Source: Malania oleifera (taxonomy: Eukaryota; Streptophyta; Magnoliopsida; Santalales; Ximeniaceae). From it: a stretch of 64,000 nt of DNA. Shown here one piece after another: positions 1-11,451 of the stretch (position 1 is the first letter of the stretch; the number at the start of each line of letters is the position of its first letter). The stretch spans positions 87,465,191-87,529,190 of the forward strand of contig NC_080423.1 of the NCBI RefSeq assembly GCF_029873635.1. Reading direction: 5' to 3'. The position numbers and the translations under genes were made by a program. The notes under the pieces were generated by a model that was given only the letters and a program-made list of their open reading frames with translations, was not told the DNA's origin and did no database searches.

Positions 1-1336
1 ACTTGGCTGAGGATTTGAAAATTTAAAAAAAGCATAAGTTGAATATATTCATAACTTACAGGGAGCATCACTTTCATAGTTATTTAAATTAAATGCTCTT
101 ATCATCTCATAACGTTCATTCCAAATACCTGGATGAATAACAATACTACGTGGAACTCAATACTATCCACTGTTCCCTAATATTTGTATTCCGAATTTAA
201 TATATGGTTACATGGATTACTGTTGTGAATATGCTACATAATTTCATGCTAGTCTAGAATGCCTCCTACATGGCGAATGCAGTTGATGTGTATTGCATGC
301 TAGTAGTGGATATAGGTTCTCGTGTGCCGTCAACTTCTTATAAATGATCTATTTCAACCTATCGGGTGCAAGTTTTATGGGAAAACATCCAATTTATAGA
401 CGGCATGCTGCTGAATTGCATTAAAATTTTTCAAAATCCTAAACAAAAGATAGGCTTAGTTTAATGTTAAAATATTTTTGAAAGGATGAGTGAAACTTAG
501 GAAAAATAATAAATGAGGCAATGTATACTTATTTCATTTAGAACGGACATTCATTAATATGTTTTTGGTCCGATAAGCTTAAAGCATTCATTGCCGTGCC
601 GAAATCATTGAAAATATTATATACACTTAGCTGAGGATTTGAAAATTTGAAAAACGCTTAAGTTGAATATATACATAACTAACAAGGAGCATCGCTTTCA
701 TAATTATTTAAGTTAAATGCTCTCATCATCTCATAACGTTCATATCCAAATACCTGGATGAATAACAATACTACACTGAACTCAATATTATTCACTGTTA
801 TCTGCTATTCGTATTACGAATTTAATATATGGATTACTCTCGTGAATATGCTACATGATTTCATGCTAGTCTAGAATGCCTCTCGCATGATCTATATGGA
901 TACAGTTGATGTGTATTGTATGCTAGTAGTGGATATAGGTTCTCGTGTGCCTTTAACTTCTTATAAATGATCTATTTCAACCTATCAGGTGCAAGTTTTA
1001 TGGAAAAAAAGTCCAATTTATAGACGGCATGCTACCGAAATTGCGTTAAAATTTCCAAAGTCCTAAACAAAAGATAGGCTTAGTTTAATGTTAAAATATT
1101 TTTGAAATGATAAGTGAAACTTAGGAATCATAGTAAATGAGGCAATGTAGACTTAGTTCATTTAGAACGGACATTCATTGATATGTTTTTGGTCCGGTAA
1201 GCTTAAAGCATTCATTGTCCTGTCGAAATCATTGAAAATATTATATACACTTGGTTGAGGATTTAAAAATTTGAAAAACGTATAAGTTGAATATATACAT
1301 AACTCACAGAGAGCATCATTTTCATAATTATTTGAA
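1..1336. repeat. 624-bp tandem repeat, two full copies and a partial third
   Basis: The sequence starting ACTTGGCTGAGGATTTGAAA at position 1 recurs at 625 (ACTTAGCTGAGG) and 1249 (ACTTGGTTGAGG), so the period is 624 bases both times. The copies agree along their whole length apart from scattered substitutions and short indels. The third stops near 1336, after the shared TTTCATAATTATTT. The array probably continues to the left of the window. I see no coding capacity; the short open frame on the minus strand at 1162-1383 lies inside the repeat and is not gene-like. Confidence 0.9.
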
Positions 1337-1804
1337 AAAGACATAATTAGGGATTCGTCTGGACATATAGGTTGAAATGTCATTGTAGAAAAGATAAAAG
1401 AAAAGTGGAAAAAAATGGTCTATGCACTAGATCACCGATAAAAGCGCCTAGGACATTTTATTTTACATAATTTTCTCATCTACCGAACAAATAACCAATT
1501 TCATGTCCATTTGAATGACATATTTTACTTAGTTATAATATTTTCTCATTGAGGTTTGAAAAGATACACACTTGCTCATGTCAGTTCATGACCTTTTTCT
1601 CTATGAATCTTCCCATTTCCCTCCTTTGCAAACCCCACAATCATTGTTTAGAGTTTTATTTCAAGTAGAGCAATAATGCTTGTCTACGAAATAGTAAAGC
1701 ATGCTAATTGGACACGTATCCCCGGCTGGATTTATTCGCTGCATCCCCTTCCCCATGCAATGCTAATACCTCATTATGCAAATCCCCCATAAACTAATCT
1801 CATG
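1337..1804. other. Intergenic, nothing recognised
   Basis: AT-rich DNA following the tandem repeat. I find no repeat family, coding segment or RNA gene here. Confidence 0.5.
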
Positions 1805-2007
1805 TTGCGTTCCAGAGCATGCATTTTACATCTTAAGTTTAGATTTAAATGGACTTCAATAAATTTTAATATAATTTTATGCTCCTCGTGTTTCGAGACA
1901 CTTTAGACTTGAATTTACATTGAATTTAAATAAAATTTAATATTAAATTGTATTAAAATTTGTTCAAATCCATTCAAATGTTCGAAATTTATGCTCTCGA
2001 ATGCAAC
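1805..2007. mobile_element. Fold-back MITE-like element
   Basis: The left end GTTGCGTTCCAGAGCAT (from 1805) matches the reverse complement of the right end ATGCTCTCGAATGCAAC (1991-2007) with few mismatches. The similarity continues inward through the AAATTTTAAT-rich arms, so the 203-bp segment folds back on itself. This is the form of a miniature inverted-repeat transposable element. I do not see a clear target-site duplication, so the superfamily and exact ends are uncertain. Confidence 0.55.
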
Positions 2008-2545
2008 GTTACATTTTTCATTATTGATATTACTAATGTACATATTATGTAATATGCATGATTATGAAATTTTTGCCAATTTGTTATATCATATAATTAT
2101 TTTTCCTGATTATACTTAGCGTCAGCTCTCCTCGATTTGATATACTAAATTTTTTTTAATGATTTAATTTGTAGGATTCGCGGCTATCATAACATCAGCA
2201 TGTTGCCATGCATGCATGCACTACAGTCGTCAGATGCAACTTTTGACTATTTCTTTATAATTTTTATTGTTATTTGAACAAATGGAGTTTTTGTATTTTA
2301 GTTTGAATTTGTATTAGTATTTGTATTTGAATTTTGAATATTTTTAAATAATTTTTGTTATCTGAACATATGTTATTTCTTCATGTTAATTGAATTTGTA
2401 TTTAAATTTGAAATTTTGAATGATTTACGAATTTTGTAGTAATTATGGTTTCAGTTTATATATTCGAAAATGTAATTATAGATTTTTATATAAGAATTCA
2501 TGATTAAATAAAATTAGTATAAAAGGTTGTTTAATTTTTTCTAAT
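2008..2545. other. AT-rich intergenic DNA
   Basis: No gene seen. A TGCATGCATGCA run lies near 2208-2220. Much of the rest repeats simple words such as TTTGAATTTGTATT. Confidence 0.4.
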
Positions 2546-3177
2546 TATTAGTGAAAGATTCAAATTTGTCACTAATACCGCTCCTATTAGTGACGAATTT
2601 TTTATTCGCCAATAATATTATACTAGTAGTGACGAATTTCTAATTCATCACTAATATCATACTAGTAGTCACGAATTTCTAATTCGTCAATAATACAATA
2701 CTAGTAGTGATGAATTTCTAATTCGTCACTAATACCTACTAGTAGTCACGAATTTCTAATTCGTCAATAATACCATACTAGTAGTGATGAATATCTAAGT
2801 CGTCACTAATACCCTACTAGTAGTAATGAATTTATAATTCGTCACTAATACCCCTACTATTAGTAACGAATTTCTCTTTCAACACTAATACCCCTACTAT
2901 TAGTGAAGAATTTGAGTTGAACCATTATATACTATATAGTGACGGTGTTAGGATTTTAGTTACGGATTTAATCTGTCACTTATACTCCATTATTAGTGAC
3001 GAAAGTTAAATTCGTCACTAAAAGTTAATAGTAACGGCATATATAGCAACTATTTTAAAACCGTCACTAATTCTCATACATTCGTCACTAATATTCGTCA
3101 CTAATAATATTAGTGACGAATTTATGACTATTAGTGACAAATTTTATCCGTCACTAATACCCTGATTTTTTGTAGTG
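2546..3177 (-). mobile_element. CACTA-type transposon end with subterminal repeat array
   Basis: About 20 copies of TAGTGACGAATTT or its reverse complement AAATTCGTCACTA, in both orientations and separated by ACTAGTAG-like spacers, fill this stretch. The right edge reads CCCTGATTTTTTGTAGTG (3160-3177), whose reverse complement starts CACTACAAAAAATCAGGG. That is the classic CACTA (En/Spm) terminus, and dense short subterminal repeats in both orientations are typical of such transposons. No transposase is visible and I could not find the matching left terminus, so this is a non-autonomous or truncated copy. The flanking DNA on the right is copia gag, so the transposon landed in a retrotransposon. 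Confidence 0.7.
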
Positions 3178-3258
3178 AAAGTCTGGGCCATCAAACTTTT
3201 CTATTCCAGATGCCTTTTCCGTTTCCTCTACTATTGCTCCCACTCGAACCTAATCCTA
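3178..3258 (-). pseudogene. Fragment of copia gag N-terminus
   Basis: Read on the minus strand, the bases just inside the primer-binding site translate to a segment containing GIEKFDGPDF. This resembles the start of plant Ty1/copia Gag proteins, where a short leader precedes a conserved 'F-D-G-x-N/D-F/Y' motif. Only about 27 codons remain before the CACTA terminus at 3177, and no further copia sequence appears on the far side. The rest of the retrotransposon is therefore deleted or was never present here. Confidence 0.6.
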
Positions 3259-3271
3259 GGCTCTGATACCA
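3259..3271 (-). other. Copia primer-binding site (tRNA-iMet)
   Basis: GGCTCTGATACCA is the reverse complement of TGGTATCAGAGCC, the standard site complementary to initiator tRNA-Met. It lies two bases from the LTR end at 3274, which fixes the element's orientation as minus. Confidence 0.85.
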
Positions 3272-3273
3272 GT

Positions 3274-3714
3274 TGTTGGGAATTACAAACAAATTCCTGA
3301 AACCTGTGAGAAACAAAATAGAGAAAGAATACATGCCAAAGAAAAATCAATCACACACACAAGACAATATTTACGTGGTTCGGAAATTTTGCCTATGTCC
3401 TCGGAGTTGCAGGTATTTCACTACTATCATGAAGAAAATATAGAGAGTGTAGCGGTACAATGCTCTCTCTCTCGTTCTCTCGCGAAGTGTGACCGCATAA
3501 CCCTAATCACTGAAAAACAATCATTTTATATGTTGGCACAGGGTTCCGAATGGATCTACAAGACACGCACAAGGCTCATTTTATATGCTACGGCTTGAGC
3601 CTTATGGCCCAAGCCTTCGCTCCATGGACTAAGCCTTAGGATAGAAATCTCTCATTAAAAAAAGGTCGGGTCATCATCCAGATTGAACGCACTAGGCTCT
3701 ACAAAAGCCCAACA
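3274..3714 (-). mobile_element. Ty1/copia 5' LTR (441 bp)
   Basis: The LTR begins TGTTGGG and ends CCCAACA, a perfect 7-bp terminal inverted repeat. The adjacent primer-binding site makes it the 5' LTR of a minus-strand element. It contains the block TTTACGTGGTTCGGAAATTT, a wording common in plant copia LTRs, and a CT-rich tract near 3460-3485. The second LTR is absent, so this is a relic. The 69-codon frame at 3389-3598 lies entirely inside it and is not a gene. Confidence 0.8.
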
Positions 3715-4794
3715 TATACTTCAATGTAGGTGATGAGAATGAGCGAATGAATATAAGAGACTCGGCCTAGGAAAAGACATTAGATGACACCAAAAATTAA
3801 ACTAAAAAAATTTACAAAAAAAAAAAAAAGAACCTCCAGGTTTTGTTGTGTAAAGCCCTAGACAAAATAGGGTGTCTACGAAACCTACATTAATTCAAAG
3901 ATTACGAATCATAAATTTAAGTCATTAATATTGATAATAAATTCATTACATTTCTGAACATTAATTCTAATAATAAATTTAGCCTATATATGTACATTAA
4001 AGACCTAATTTTATAATTGATCAAAATTTTTTTTATAATTGACATTCTTTTCTTATGTTTGCCTGCATTGTCGCCTAATGATTAGGTGACCTCTTTCGCC
4101 TAGGGGGCTTTTGTAACTCCTTTGGTCTTGACAATAAATTTCTTGCCTTGCCTAGTGACCATACGATCTCCCAGATGGTTGTACGTATAGTCTTCCTTGC
4201 AATTTACTAGATCATTTGATGGTAAATGCTTTACCTTGCATAGGTAACTATCATGTGTCCAAACAACACTCAACATTATCGTTGTTCAAAAATATTTGAA
4301 AAATGAACTGATCTAAAAAGTTGAATAAAAAATTTGATTAATCGATTTGTTTGACTCAATTTTAGTTTAGATTTTTTGCGGTTTTTAGTTATCGATTTGG
4401 TTTTGATTTGTATTGATCCCAAATCAAAAGTTATCCAAACCAAACCAATATACATATTTATTTATAACATTATAATATATATATTATATAAATATATATA
4501 ATAATATAAGTTCTTAAATTGAAAATCAAGATATATGGGTATGTTTTATTGATAGTTTACTAAATATAGTGTGAGGCTAACCATACCAAATCAAAACTCA
4601 AAAGAAGAAAAAAAAAAACCCCATACCCTAGTTCACAATGTCTACTTTTTCTCTTTTCATTCTCTTAATGCTCTAGCCTTCATGCTCCAACTGCAACCAC
4701 CCTCCCTTTGTTCTAAATATCCGCCAAGTTGTCCCTTAGATCTTCCTTGTTGTCCTCCATGTTGCCACAATTGCGACTATGCAAAGTCGTTCTA
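3715..4794. other. Intergenic, AT-rich
   Basis: No recognisable gene. The interval near 4290-4510 is rich in TCGATTTGG/CCAAACC words and ATATAT runs, as in degraded repeats, but I cannot assign a family. Confidence 0.4.
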
Positions 4795-5070
4795 CCACCT
4801 TGTCCTCCTTTGCCTCGTGAACTGCTCTGATGACCTCAACCTCTTCATCTTGACCATCCTCAAGCCCCTCTTCACCATAAAAGAATTGTAGATTTTGCCT
4901 CAAATCTCCGTCACATCCTCCATAACCCCACTACCTATGAGGCTATGACGACACCAAGCCCTTCTGCCGCCTCCTCCTCCTTCTCCTTGCCAAATGCTCG
5001 AACAACCTTGACCTTTCCATGACTGCCCTCAAGTCCCTCTTCACCTTAAAAGACTTACAGATCTAGTCTC
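4795..5070. repeat. Imperfect tandem duplication (~167-bp period)
   Basis: AAGCCCCTCTTCACCATAAA near 4863 recurs as AAGTCCCTCTTCACCTTAAA near 5030, with similar CT-rich flanking sequence on both sides, giving two diverged copies about 167 bp apart. The 106-codon frame at 4571-4891 overlaps the first copy. It has no recognisable domain and does not continue through the second, so I do not call a gene. Confidence 0.5.
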
Positions 5071-7157
5071 AACTCTATTTTTTCGATCTTCAATTCATTG
5101 CACAATTGTTTTTTGGTTTGAATCAGATATCTGAACCTAATCATGGATTAATCGTGTTGTCGGTTAATTGAAGTATTCAATTTGATTTCAATTTGTAAAA
5201 TCTCTGAACTGATCGATAAGACAAGTTCGATTTGGTAAAAACAAGTTCAGTTTGGATACGCAAATCATGAACAACTGTATTCTTCATGTGTCTCCCCTAG
5301 GCAACCTCTCGTTATTTTTCTTAAAGCAACATTGTGTAAGCGACTCACTTTGCTTGTCCAAGTGATTGCTGTAACCAGTCAATTGTTATTATATCCTATA
5401 GATAAATAAAGACGGCACACCTAAGGAGAAAGTAGAACAAAACAATGTTACACAAGACAATAAAATTAAAGGCTAGCGTTTACATGTACTGAAAAATCAA
5501 TTCGGGAAGTGCAATTTGAGGCTTCACTCGAGTTGTAAATCTATCCAACTAATGAGATCACGTGGTATGCGATGGTTGCAGCCGGTGGCCCATAGCATTG
5601 CTCTAACCGTGTGGTCTTACATCATGAACCAACCAAGATGAATGTAGTTCTGATGGTGGATGTGCAGGGGTGACCCAGTTTATTAATTAGCTGTGAATGG
5701 AATTAAATGAGCCAAAGCCTTCTGCAACCTTGTGGCCTTGCATTCAGAGATGTATGAATTAATTAATTAAGATTGAAGGGCACCCCTCGCCTAACATATC
5801 CATCCTTCCTTGACCTGTCAATACCAAATCATGTAAAGCGTCTTTGTGTAGAAAGGGACCTCACTCAACCTCATCATTGCCCCCTCATCTCATTTATTCT
5901 TCTTCTTTTCTTTTTCTTTAGTTTCCTCACTGATTCTTATCGAACTGAAAACCCTCCACTCCACACAAAGCTTTGATGAAGTCCGCCCGGCCAAACGCTG
6001 CCTAATTTGAACAGCTTAGTAGGCCAAACTACTGCTAATTTGCCATGCTTTTGTAATTAAATATACAAACTTATAAGTTTATCTACTGAATTAAATTCAA
6101 CAGTTTCATTTTGTAAGTATATCGTGCTTTTCCTTTTAAGTTGAATAATATTAATGACAACTCGACTAGAGGTAAGAGTGAAACTAGATTTATCCTGATA
6201 TCTTTCATGATTAGATCTCAAAACTTTTATTTTGTGGCTTTCGAGTTTGAACCGTGAGAGGGTGACAAATGATGTGTGATTGGAGATGGACAGTATTCCA
6301 TTGCATAATAAAAAGACACCCAGTGAGCTTCTAATTAATGAATTCCTTGATTCTATGCCTAAGGTTCAATTTTGAAATGCAACATAAAAATTTGAAATTC
6401 TAATGTTAAATAACTCAATTCAGGAGATGACACATGAACATATATAGTATGAGGAATGGAAGAACAAAGAATTAGAACACAGGAAGTGAATGAGAATGAA
6501 TATGAGATTAGAGATAGACGATGTTGATCTCCCCAAACCTAGTACAAGACCTCCGGTGAACCTATCGTAGAGCTTAAATTCTAATTGCTAGAATGCTCTT
6601 ACAGAAAACTATTCCTCTAATCCAAAGTTGTATGTCACATAAATGGACCAGTGGATGAGAAATGAAAGATCAAAGAATTAAAGGCTGAACAAAATCGTGA
6701 GAAGAGGTATATATAAAATGAGATGTAGATTATTTCCCGTTGTGTTGTCCAAATCTAATAGGTGTGTAAAATAAACTCCGTTTCTAGAATCAAATTTGAA
6801 ACATGCATCTAACATAAAATTTCAAACTCTAATGTTTGATTTGTTGAATGTCTATTCTTAATAAGAGATTAATTATAATAAGTTAATTAGAATTAGCTGC
6901 ACAAAAACTATGTCAATGATATAAAGCAAATAACAATGTCAAATTTTTTATAAGTACACAGTAAGAAATAGATAAAAAAAATAACTATTTTCAAATTTTA
7001 TCATAAAAATGTATTTTTTTTAATAAATCTTAAAATAAATAATAATAAACATACAAATAATAATTATTACTTATATCCTCAAAATATTTATTATATTTTA
7101 TTTTTATTCTAGAAAATAATTATTTCACAAAAGCCATGAAAGCAAGCATATATAATT
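5071..7157. other. Intergenic, nothing recognised
   Basis: About 2.1 kb of mixed-composition DNA. I find no domain-bearing reading frame, RNA gene or repeat family. Poly-purine/AT-rich segments dominate 6890-7157. Confidence 0.4.
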
Positions 7158-7352
7158 TTTTTTATTTTTTTTTCTAATAGCTTGGGAACTCTAGTTATCA
7201 TCGCGCTACTTTGGACATTATGGTGTAGGACCAAAGCAGTGGGAGTGAAAGCCGTCTAGTCATTGACACATCCTAATAATTCACCTAGATAAACTCTCAA
7301 GAAAGAATTGCACTCGAATCTTGGGATTACTAAAATCACAAGTTAGCAACAT
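7158..7352 (-). mobile_element. tRNA-derived SINE, family H, copy 1
   Basis: The minus strand runs from a tRNA-like head near 7350 to an A-rich tail (T-run on the plus strand at 7158-7172). It shares ordered blocks with 8005-8203 and 49327-49483: a B-box-like region ending in CTTGAGAGTTTATC, a block around TTGGTCCTACACCATAATG, and CAAAGTAGCGCGATGATAAC before the tail. This copy is the most degraded of the three and its ends are approximate. Confidence 0.6.
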
Positions 7353-7998
7353 AAATTTTTTAGTGGACGAGGAAGGGCCGAGAGCCGACGGAAATCATAT
7401 CCAGCAACGAAATATATATATATATATATATATATATGGGAAGAGGACAGAATAAGACCAGCAGTTGCCATCCACATTAATGTTGGGCAGCCAATAATAT
7501 TACTAATTAGCTAGTTATGTGGGCAGAGGCATAGGCTGGCAGAACGTCCAAACTGCATGCACACGGGGGGATCCTGGTTGGATCCAACTGGTTTCTATTG
7601 AATGCCATGGTAGCCTACAACATGTTATTATCATATTCATTATTCCTATCTCATTAAATTGAAAAAGGAAAAGGGAATTATAGACCGAAAGGGGTGGAGT
7701 TTGTCATGAAAAACCACAACGAAATCAAAAAATGAATAAAAAATGGAGGAAAAAAAACAATGCATGTAATACCAAATTTATGAGATTCGATAATTTGCCT
7801 AAATCTTCAAAGTTACGTCAGGTCATCGATCTCACTACTCAACAATAAGTACAAGTAGAATGCCCTAACCTCTTTTCCTCTCACCGTATTCAACTATTTC
7901 CCTCACCTCTCGAGAAGCCATAGAAAAAAGTTGCATCTATAATATTGCCCATGTAATGCTTTGTGTACTAGCAATTTGACTCCATATACACCCAGTAT
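7353..7998. other. Spacer with possible decayed copia LTR
   Basis: A TA microsatellite lies at 7409-7437. Around 7755-7900 the order of words (GAGATTCGATAATTTGCC, then a TCACTACT block, then AGAATGCCCTAACC) loosely parallels the copia LTR at 3370-3480 (ACGTGGTTCGGAAATTTTGC). A degenerate LTR is possible, but without ends or duplications I do not assert it. Confidence 0.3.
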
Positions 7999-8004
7999 TT
8001 GAAT

Positions 8005-8203
8005 TTTTTTTTTTTTTATAATCCGAAAACTTTAATCACCATCGCGCCACTTTGAATACTATGGTACGGCACCAAATTCAGGAGGTGAAAACTGTCCACC
8101 CATTGACGCACCCCTGATAATTCACTGGGATAAACTCTCAAGGAGGAATTGGGTCACCAAAGTTATAAGTCGCCCTTACCATTTGAGTCAGCCCAATTGT
8201 ACT
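8005..8203 (-). mobile_element. tRNA-derived SINE, family H, copy 2
   Basis: On the minus strand this 199-bp element starts with a tRNA A-box-like GGCTGACTCAAATGGTAAGG, continues with a weak B-box region and ends in an A-tail of about 14. Direct repeats flank it: AGTATTTGAAT at 7994-8004 and AGTGTTTGAAT at 8204-8214, one mismatch in 11, as expected for LINE-driven retroposition. It is the best-preserved copy of the family in the window. Confidence 0.75.
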
Positions 8204-8658
8204 AGTGTTTGAATATTTGTACTCTTTCTGGAGATGTCCCGAGGGCTACATCCTCTGAGGTTTCAACTCAATCATATATATATATATATACATATATATG
8301 GGTGAGAAATAGTTGAATTTTATTGTGTGTTTTCTTATATTTGTCTATGAATCTTGAATTTTTAAGGGGAGAAGGTTGCACAATTTTAAATCTGTAATTT
8401 ATAGAATTTTAATATTATTTATCTACCTTTTCTCTCTCAGTTGATTTTTTATCAGTAAGACGAGGTCTCCTTAATATATACTTCCTTTTCTCCAATTGTG
8501 TACCATTTTTCTTTTTCTCTCTTGTAAATTTATACATGATGGGATTTTGACAAGATTAATTTTCATATGAGACTTTGACAATTTATTTTCTCTCTCCTCT
8601 CTATTTGTTATTCTGTTTTAGTATGTATTATAAATGTGTTGTATTATTATTAATTTTA

Positions 8659-10139
8659 AGGGTAAAATTTTAACATCTCAAAAGTTTTTCAAATATGACA
8701 CTTCTCCTCCTGTGTTTTTGAGAACTACCAAAAAACCCTTGATGTTTAAATATGTCGATAGTGTGAACCTTTCACTAATTTATCGTTAATCAACTGTTAA
8801 GTATATGTAAAAAAAATAAATTTTAACTCTTACAGAAGTAATATTTTAAAATGATATCAACTTAAATAAGTTAAATTGAAGAAATTGGTTAGTGCAATGT
8901 TTTGAAAACTAAATAAACGAATTGGAAAAAAAAATCAATTCTCAAATTAAATGGTTTACTAATCGAATTGCTTTGAATCAGTCAATTGATATAAGTATGA
9001 CAAAATAATTTCATTACTATTTTAAATTTTTAAATATATGTAAAAAATAAAATTACTTATAAATCATAAAAATACCTAGTAATTATAATGCTATAAAATA
9101 TTTTTTCTAGATGTAATTTTTCATAAATTTTTAATGGCTAAACACATCATAAAACAAATAAATATAATTCAATATATTTAAATTCAAGTAACCCATCAAA
9201 TTTAGTGTTAAGAAAAACATAAACTAACCCCCAGGGTGTGGTTCAGGTGGTAGTGCAGGCTGCGGGAGTGCCTCTTATGAGGTCAGGTGTTCAAACCCTC
9301 CCGGGTTCGTTTCCGCCCCTGGATTCCTGAAATTTACCTCCCTTTGGAGTTTTGGGGTCGGCTACAAGGGGCGCGGGATTAGTCACATGGACCGTAAAAT
9401 GGACACGTGGAAATCCGGTGAGTAATCCAAAAAAAAAAACATGAACTAAAATTCTAAAATTTATACTTCATAGATTAAAATTACAAAGTTGAATGTTAGT
9501 TGTTTTGTGTGTGAAACGTGAGTACCAAATGGATAAAGAATACTCAAATTTATATTAATAGGTTGACCTATGATCTAACCAATTCTCCGATTTATTCTAA
9601 TTTTATCAAAGTTGTTATATTATCAAAGATTAGATTCAACCAAATTCAAAAAGTGAGCCACAATTCAACCAACAGGCCAATCTGTGTTAATTTTTAATTA
9701 TATTTTATGTTTTAAATATACATATTTAGTCATTTAATTTGCATGAAAATTACTTCTTTGAAATAATACTTAAATTATGTTGTCATGCTTATGTCAATTG
9801 ATTGATTTGAACGGTCAGACAGGTTAACTTGAGACCTAGGTGTCCAATTCACTGAAACATTCAATTTCAAATCATATTCTACGTAACTGAATAATATTTC
9901 CAATTTAATTATTAAATTATTGTCATTTTCTTAAATTATCCTCTCACAATTGGACCAAAAAAAAAGAAAAAAAGTCAAAGGGTAGAATTTATTTTTTCAC
10001 ATATACTTAACGATTGACTAATGGTCAACCAGTAGAAGACTCATTTTGTCAATAAGTTTACACTTTAGGGTATTTTTGATAGTTTGATAGTTTTCTAAAA
10101 TATAAGGGATGGAGCGTCATTTTTAGAAAACTAAACCCT
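8659..10139. mobile_element. Non-autonomous transposon with ~160-bp terminal inverted repeats
   Basis: The left arm (8659-8825, starting AGGGT) and the reverse complement of the right arm (9985-10139, ending ACCCT) share the same ordered blocks: ATGACRC, then AACTACCAAAAAACCC-like text, then a GTTAAGTATATGT block followed by an A-run. Long imperfect terminal inverted repeats and no transposase suggest a Mutator-like non-autonomous element, but I cannot confirm a 9-bp target-site duplication. The interior is AT-rich and non-coding. It contains a SINE at 9228-9434, so the DNA transposon is older than that SINE. Confidence 0.6.
9228..9434 (+). mobile_element. tRNA-derived SINE with target-site duplication
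   Basis: The head contains an RNA polymerase III A-box-like GTGGTTCAGGTGGTAGTGC (about 9238-9256) and a B-box-like GTTCAAACC (9289-9297). A 3' body ending GTGAGTAATCC runs into an A-tail. Direct repeats AAAAACATAAACTAA (9213-9227) and AAAAACATGAACTAA (9435-9449) differ at one base in 15. Polymerase III promoter, A-tail and duplication together make a SINE rather than a tRNA gene. The family differs from the minus-strand SINEs nearby. Confidence 0.85.
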
Positions 10140-10532
10140 CAATTAACTGTAGCAAATGCTTTCATCAATTCTACCATTATAGCTATGGTAACCATGCAAA
10201 AGCTATTGAGCCAAAAGAATACTATCTTGAATATTTTTTTTTCCCTTTATAAGGGTAAGAATGCGAAATCGAGCACTTTCATTCAAGAAACTCGTAATGT
10301 AATTTGATAAATAGTTCAAGAGCAGCATTACTTTGGCAGCACTGTCCTTAATGCTAACAATGAAGTTGTCATCTTCCTCATTGTCATGGTCGTCATCAAG
10401 GGATATGGATTTTGTTAGTCAGGTCAAGAAAATAACCACAGTTAGTGCAGTTCAATTCAGTAGAATTTAATCCAATTTTGTCTGAATTTGACTTGACCAA
10501 GTAAACATCCATTGGTAACACTTTATCCTAAA

Positions 10533-10537
<5 letters not shown>

Positions 10538-10571
<34 letters not shown>
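10538..10571. repeat. TA microsatellite
   Basis: Uninterrupted alternating TA of about 34 bases. The surrounding 10140-11280 interval is AT-rich and I see no gene in it. Confidence 0.95.
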
Positions 10572-10574
<3 letters not shown>

Positions 10575-11280
10575 TAGTTACAATCATAATCTTAGTTTTA
10601 CTACATAAAATAGATTTTATTAGATGCCAAACAGGGCATAGCTAGCAAAACTAGGGCTGAATATTAACATATTTATTTGCTCTTCCATTAATTCATCCAC
10701 TTGTCATCAAGAAAAAATTCATACAGATGCTCAAATTTTAGTGAACATCCCCTGAAATATTTGAGGTTGATTGATCAACTATTGCCTTTATTCTTTTAGA
10801 AAACTAATGAACATACAACCATTCCCAGTTGCCAATTCTACGTTCCCAAACCTTCCAAACAGGTCCTAATTAATATAAACAAATTAATTTCTTAATAATA
10901 ATTGAAATGGGTTTCCTACAAATTAGTCAATTTGTTTCATATTTTTTAAAGACTTTCTATGATTTCGGAAGCAATCTTGATTAACATACATTACTATGAA
11001 AAAAATTTAAATAAAATCCAAACATCACAGTCCAAAGGAGTCAATTTCCAGCATTAGATACCTAAAGAATAAAAGAATAAGATAAGTTGTAGGATGACAC
11101 TGGCCAAGTGACGAGAGGAAACTTCAAGGGGCGGCAGCTGCCATGATCCAATCTGTATTTATCTGGTTCCGGTTCATGCTCTTTAATTGTTTTCCCCCAG
11201 AAAAGCATTGTGTTCCCAACCATATTTTTACTTTTCTTATTTTATTTTTATTTTATTGGGCACAAATACAGTCGAATTTT

Positions 11281-11451
11281 TGGTCCCAAGCCTGGCTAAA
11301 GGAGGAGGGTACGGTTAGGTAGCTGATAACCAGTGTAAAATTTGTCAGATCACTATGATATGAATACTTAACAAATAATTGGTGGAAAATGATTCATATA
11401 ACCGGCCTCACTTAGTAGGACTTGAGGTTTGGTTTTGTTGTTGTTGTTGTT
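11281..11451 (+). mobile_element. RTE-type LINE 3' end fragment
   Basis: The segment runs from GGTCCCAAGCCTGGCTAAAG to GATTCATATAACCGGCCTCA and ends in repeated TTG (11431-11451). This tail, a 'TTAGTRGGACTTGAGGTTTG' block followed by (TTG)n, is the mirror image of the tail of the minus-strand RTE LINE at 14341 onward. It is severely 5'-truncated and contains no coding sequence. Confidence 0.65.

Noticed and set aside
2215..2240. Left terminus of the CACTA transposon at CACTACAG near 2219
   Set aside because: Only CACTACA matches the right terminus and the flanking three bases do not match, so the pairing is not supported.
4571..4891. 106-codon Cys/Leu-rich frame as a gene
   Set aside because: No recognisable domain, overlaps an imperfect tandem duplication and has no supporting promoter or homologous second copy.
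9238..9300. tRNA gene
   Set aside because: A and B boxes are present but I see no cloverleaf or 3' acceptor end; A-tail and direct repeats identify a SINE.
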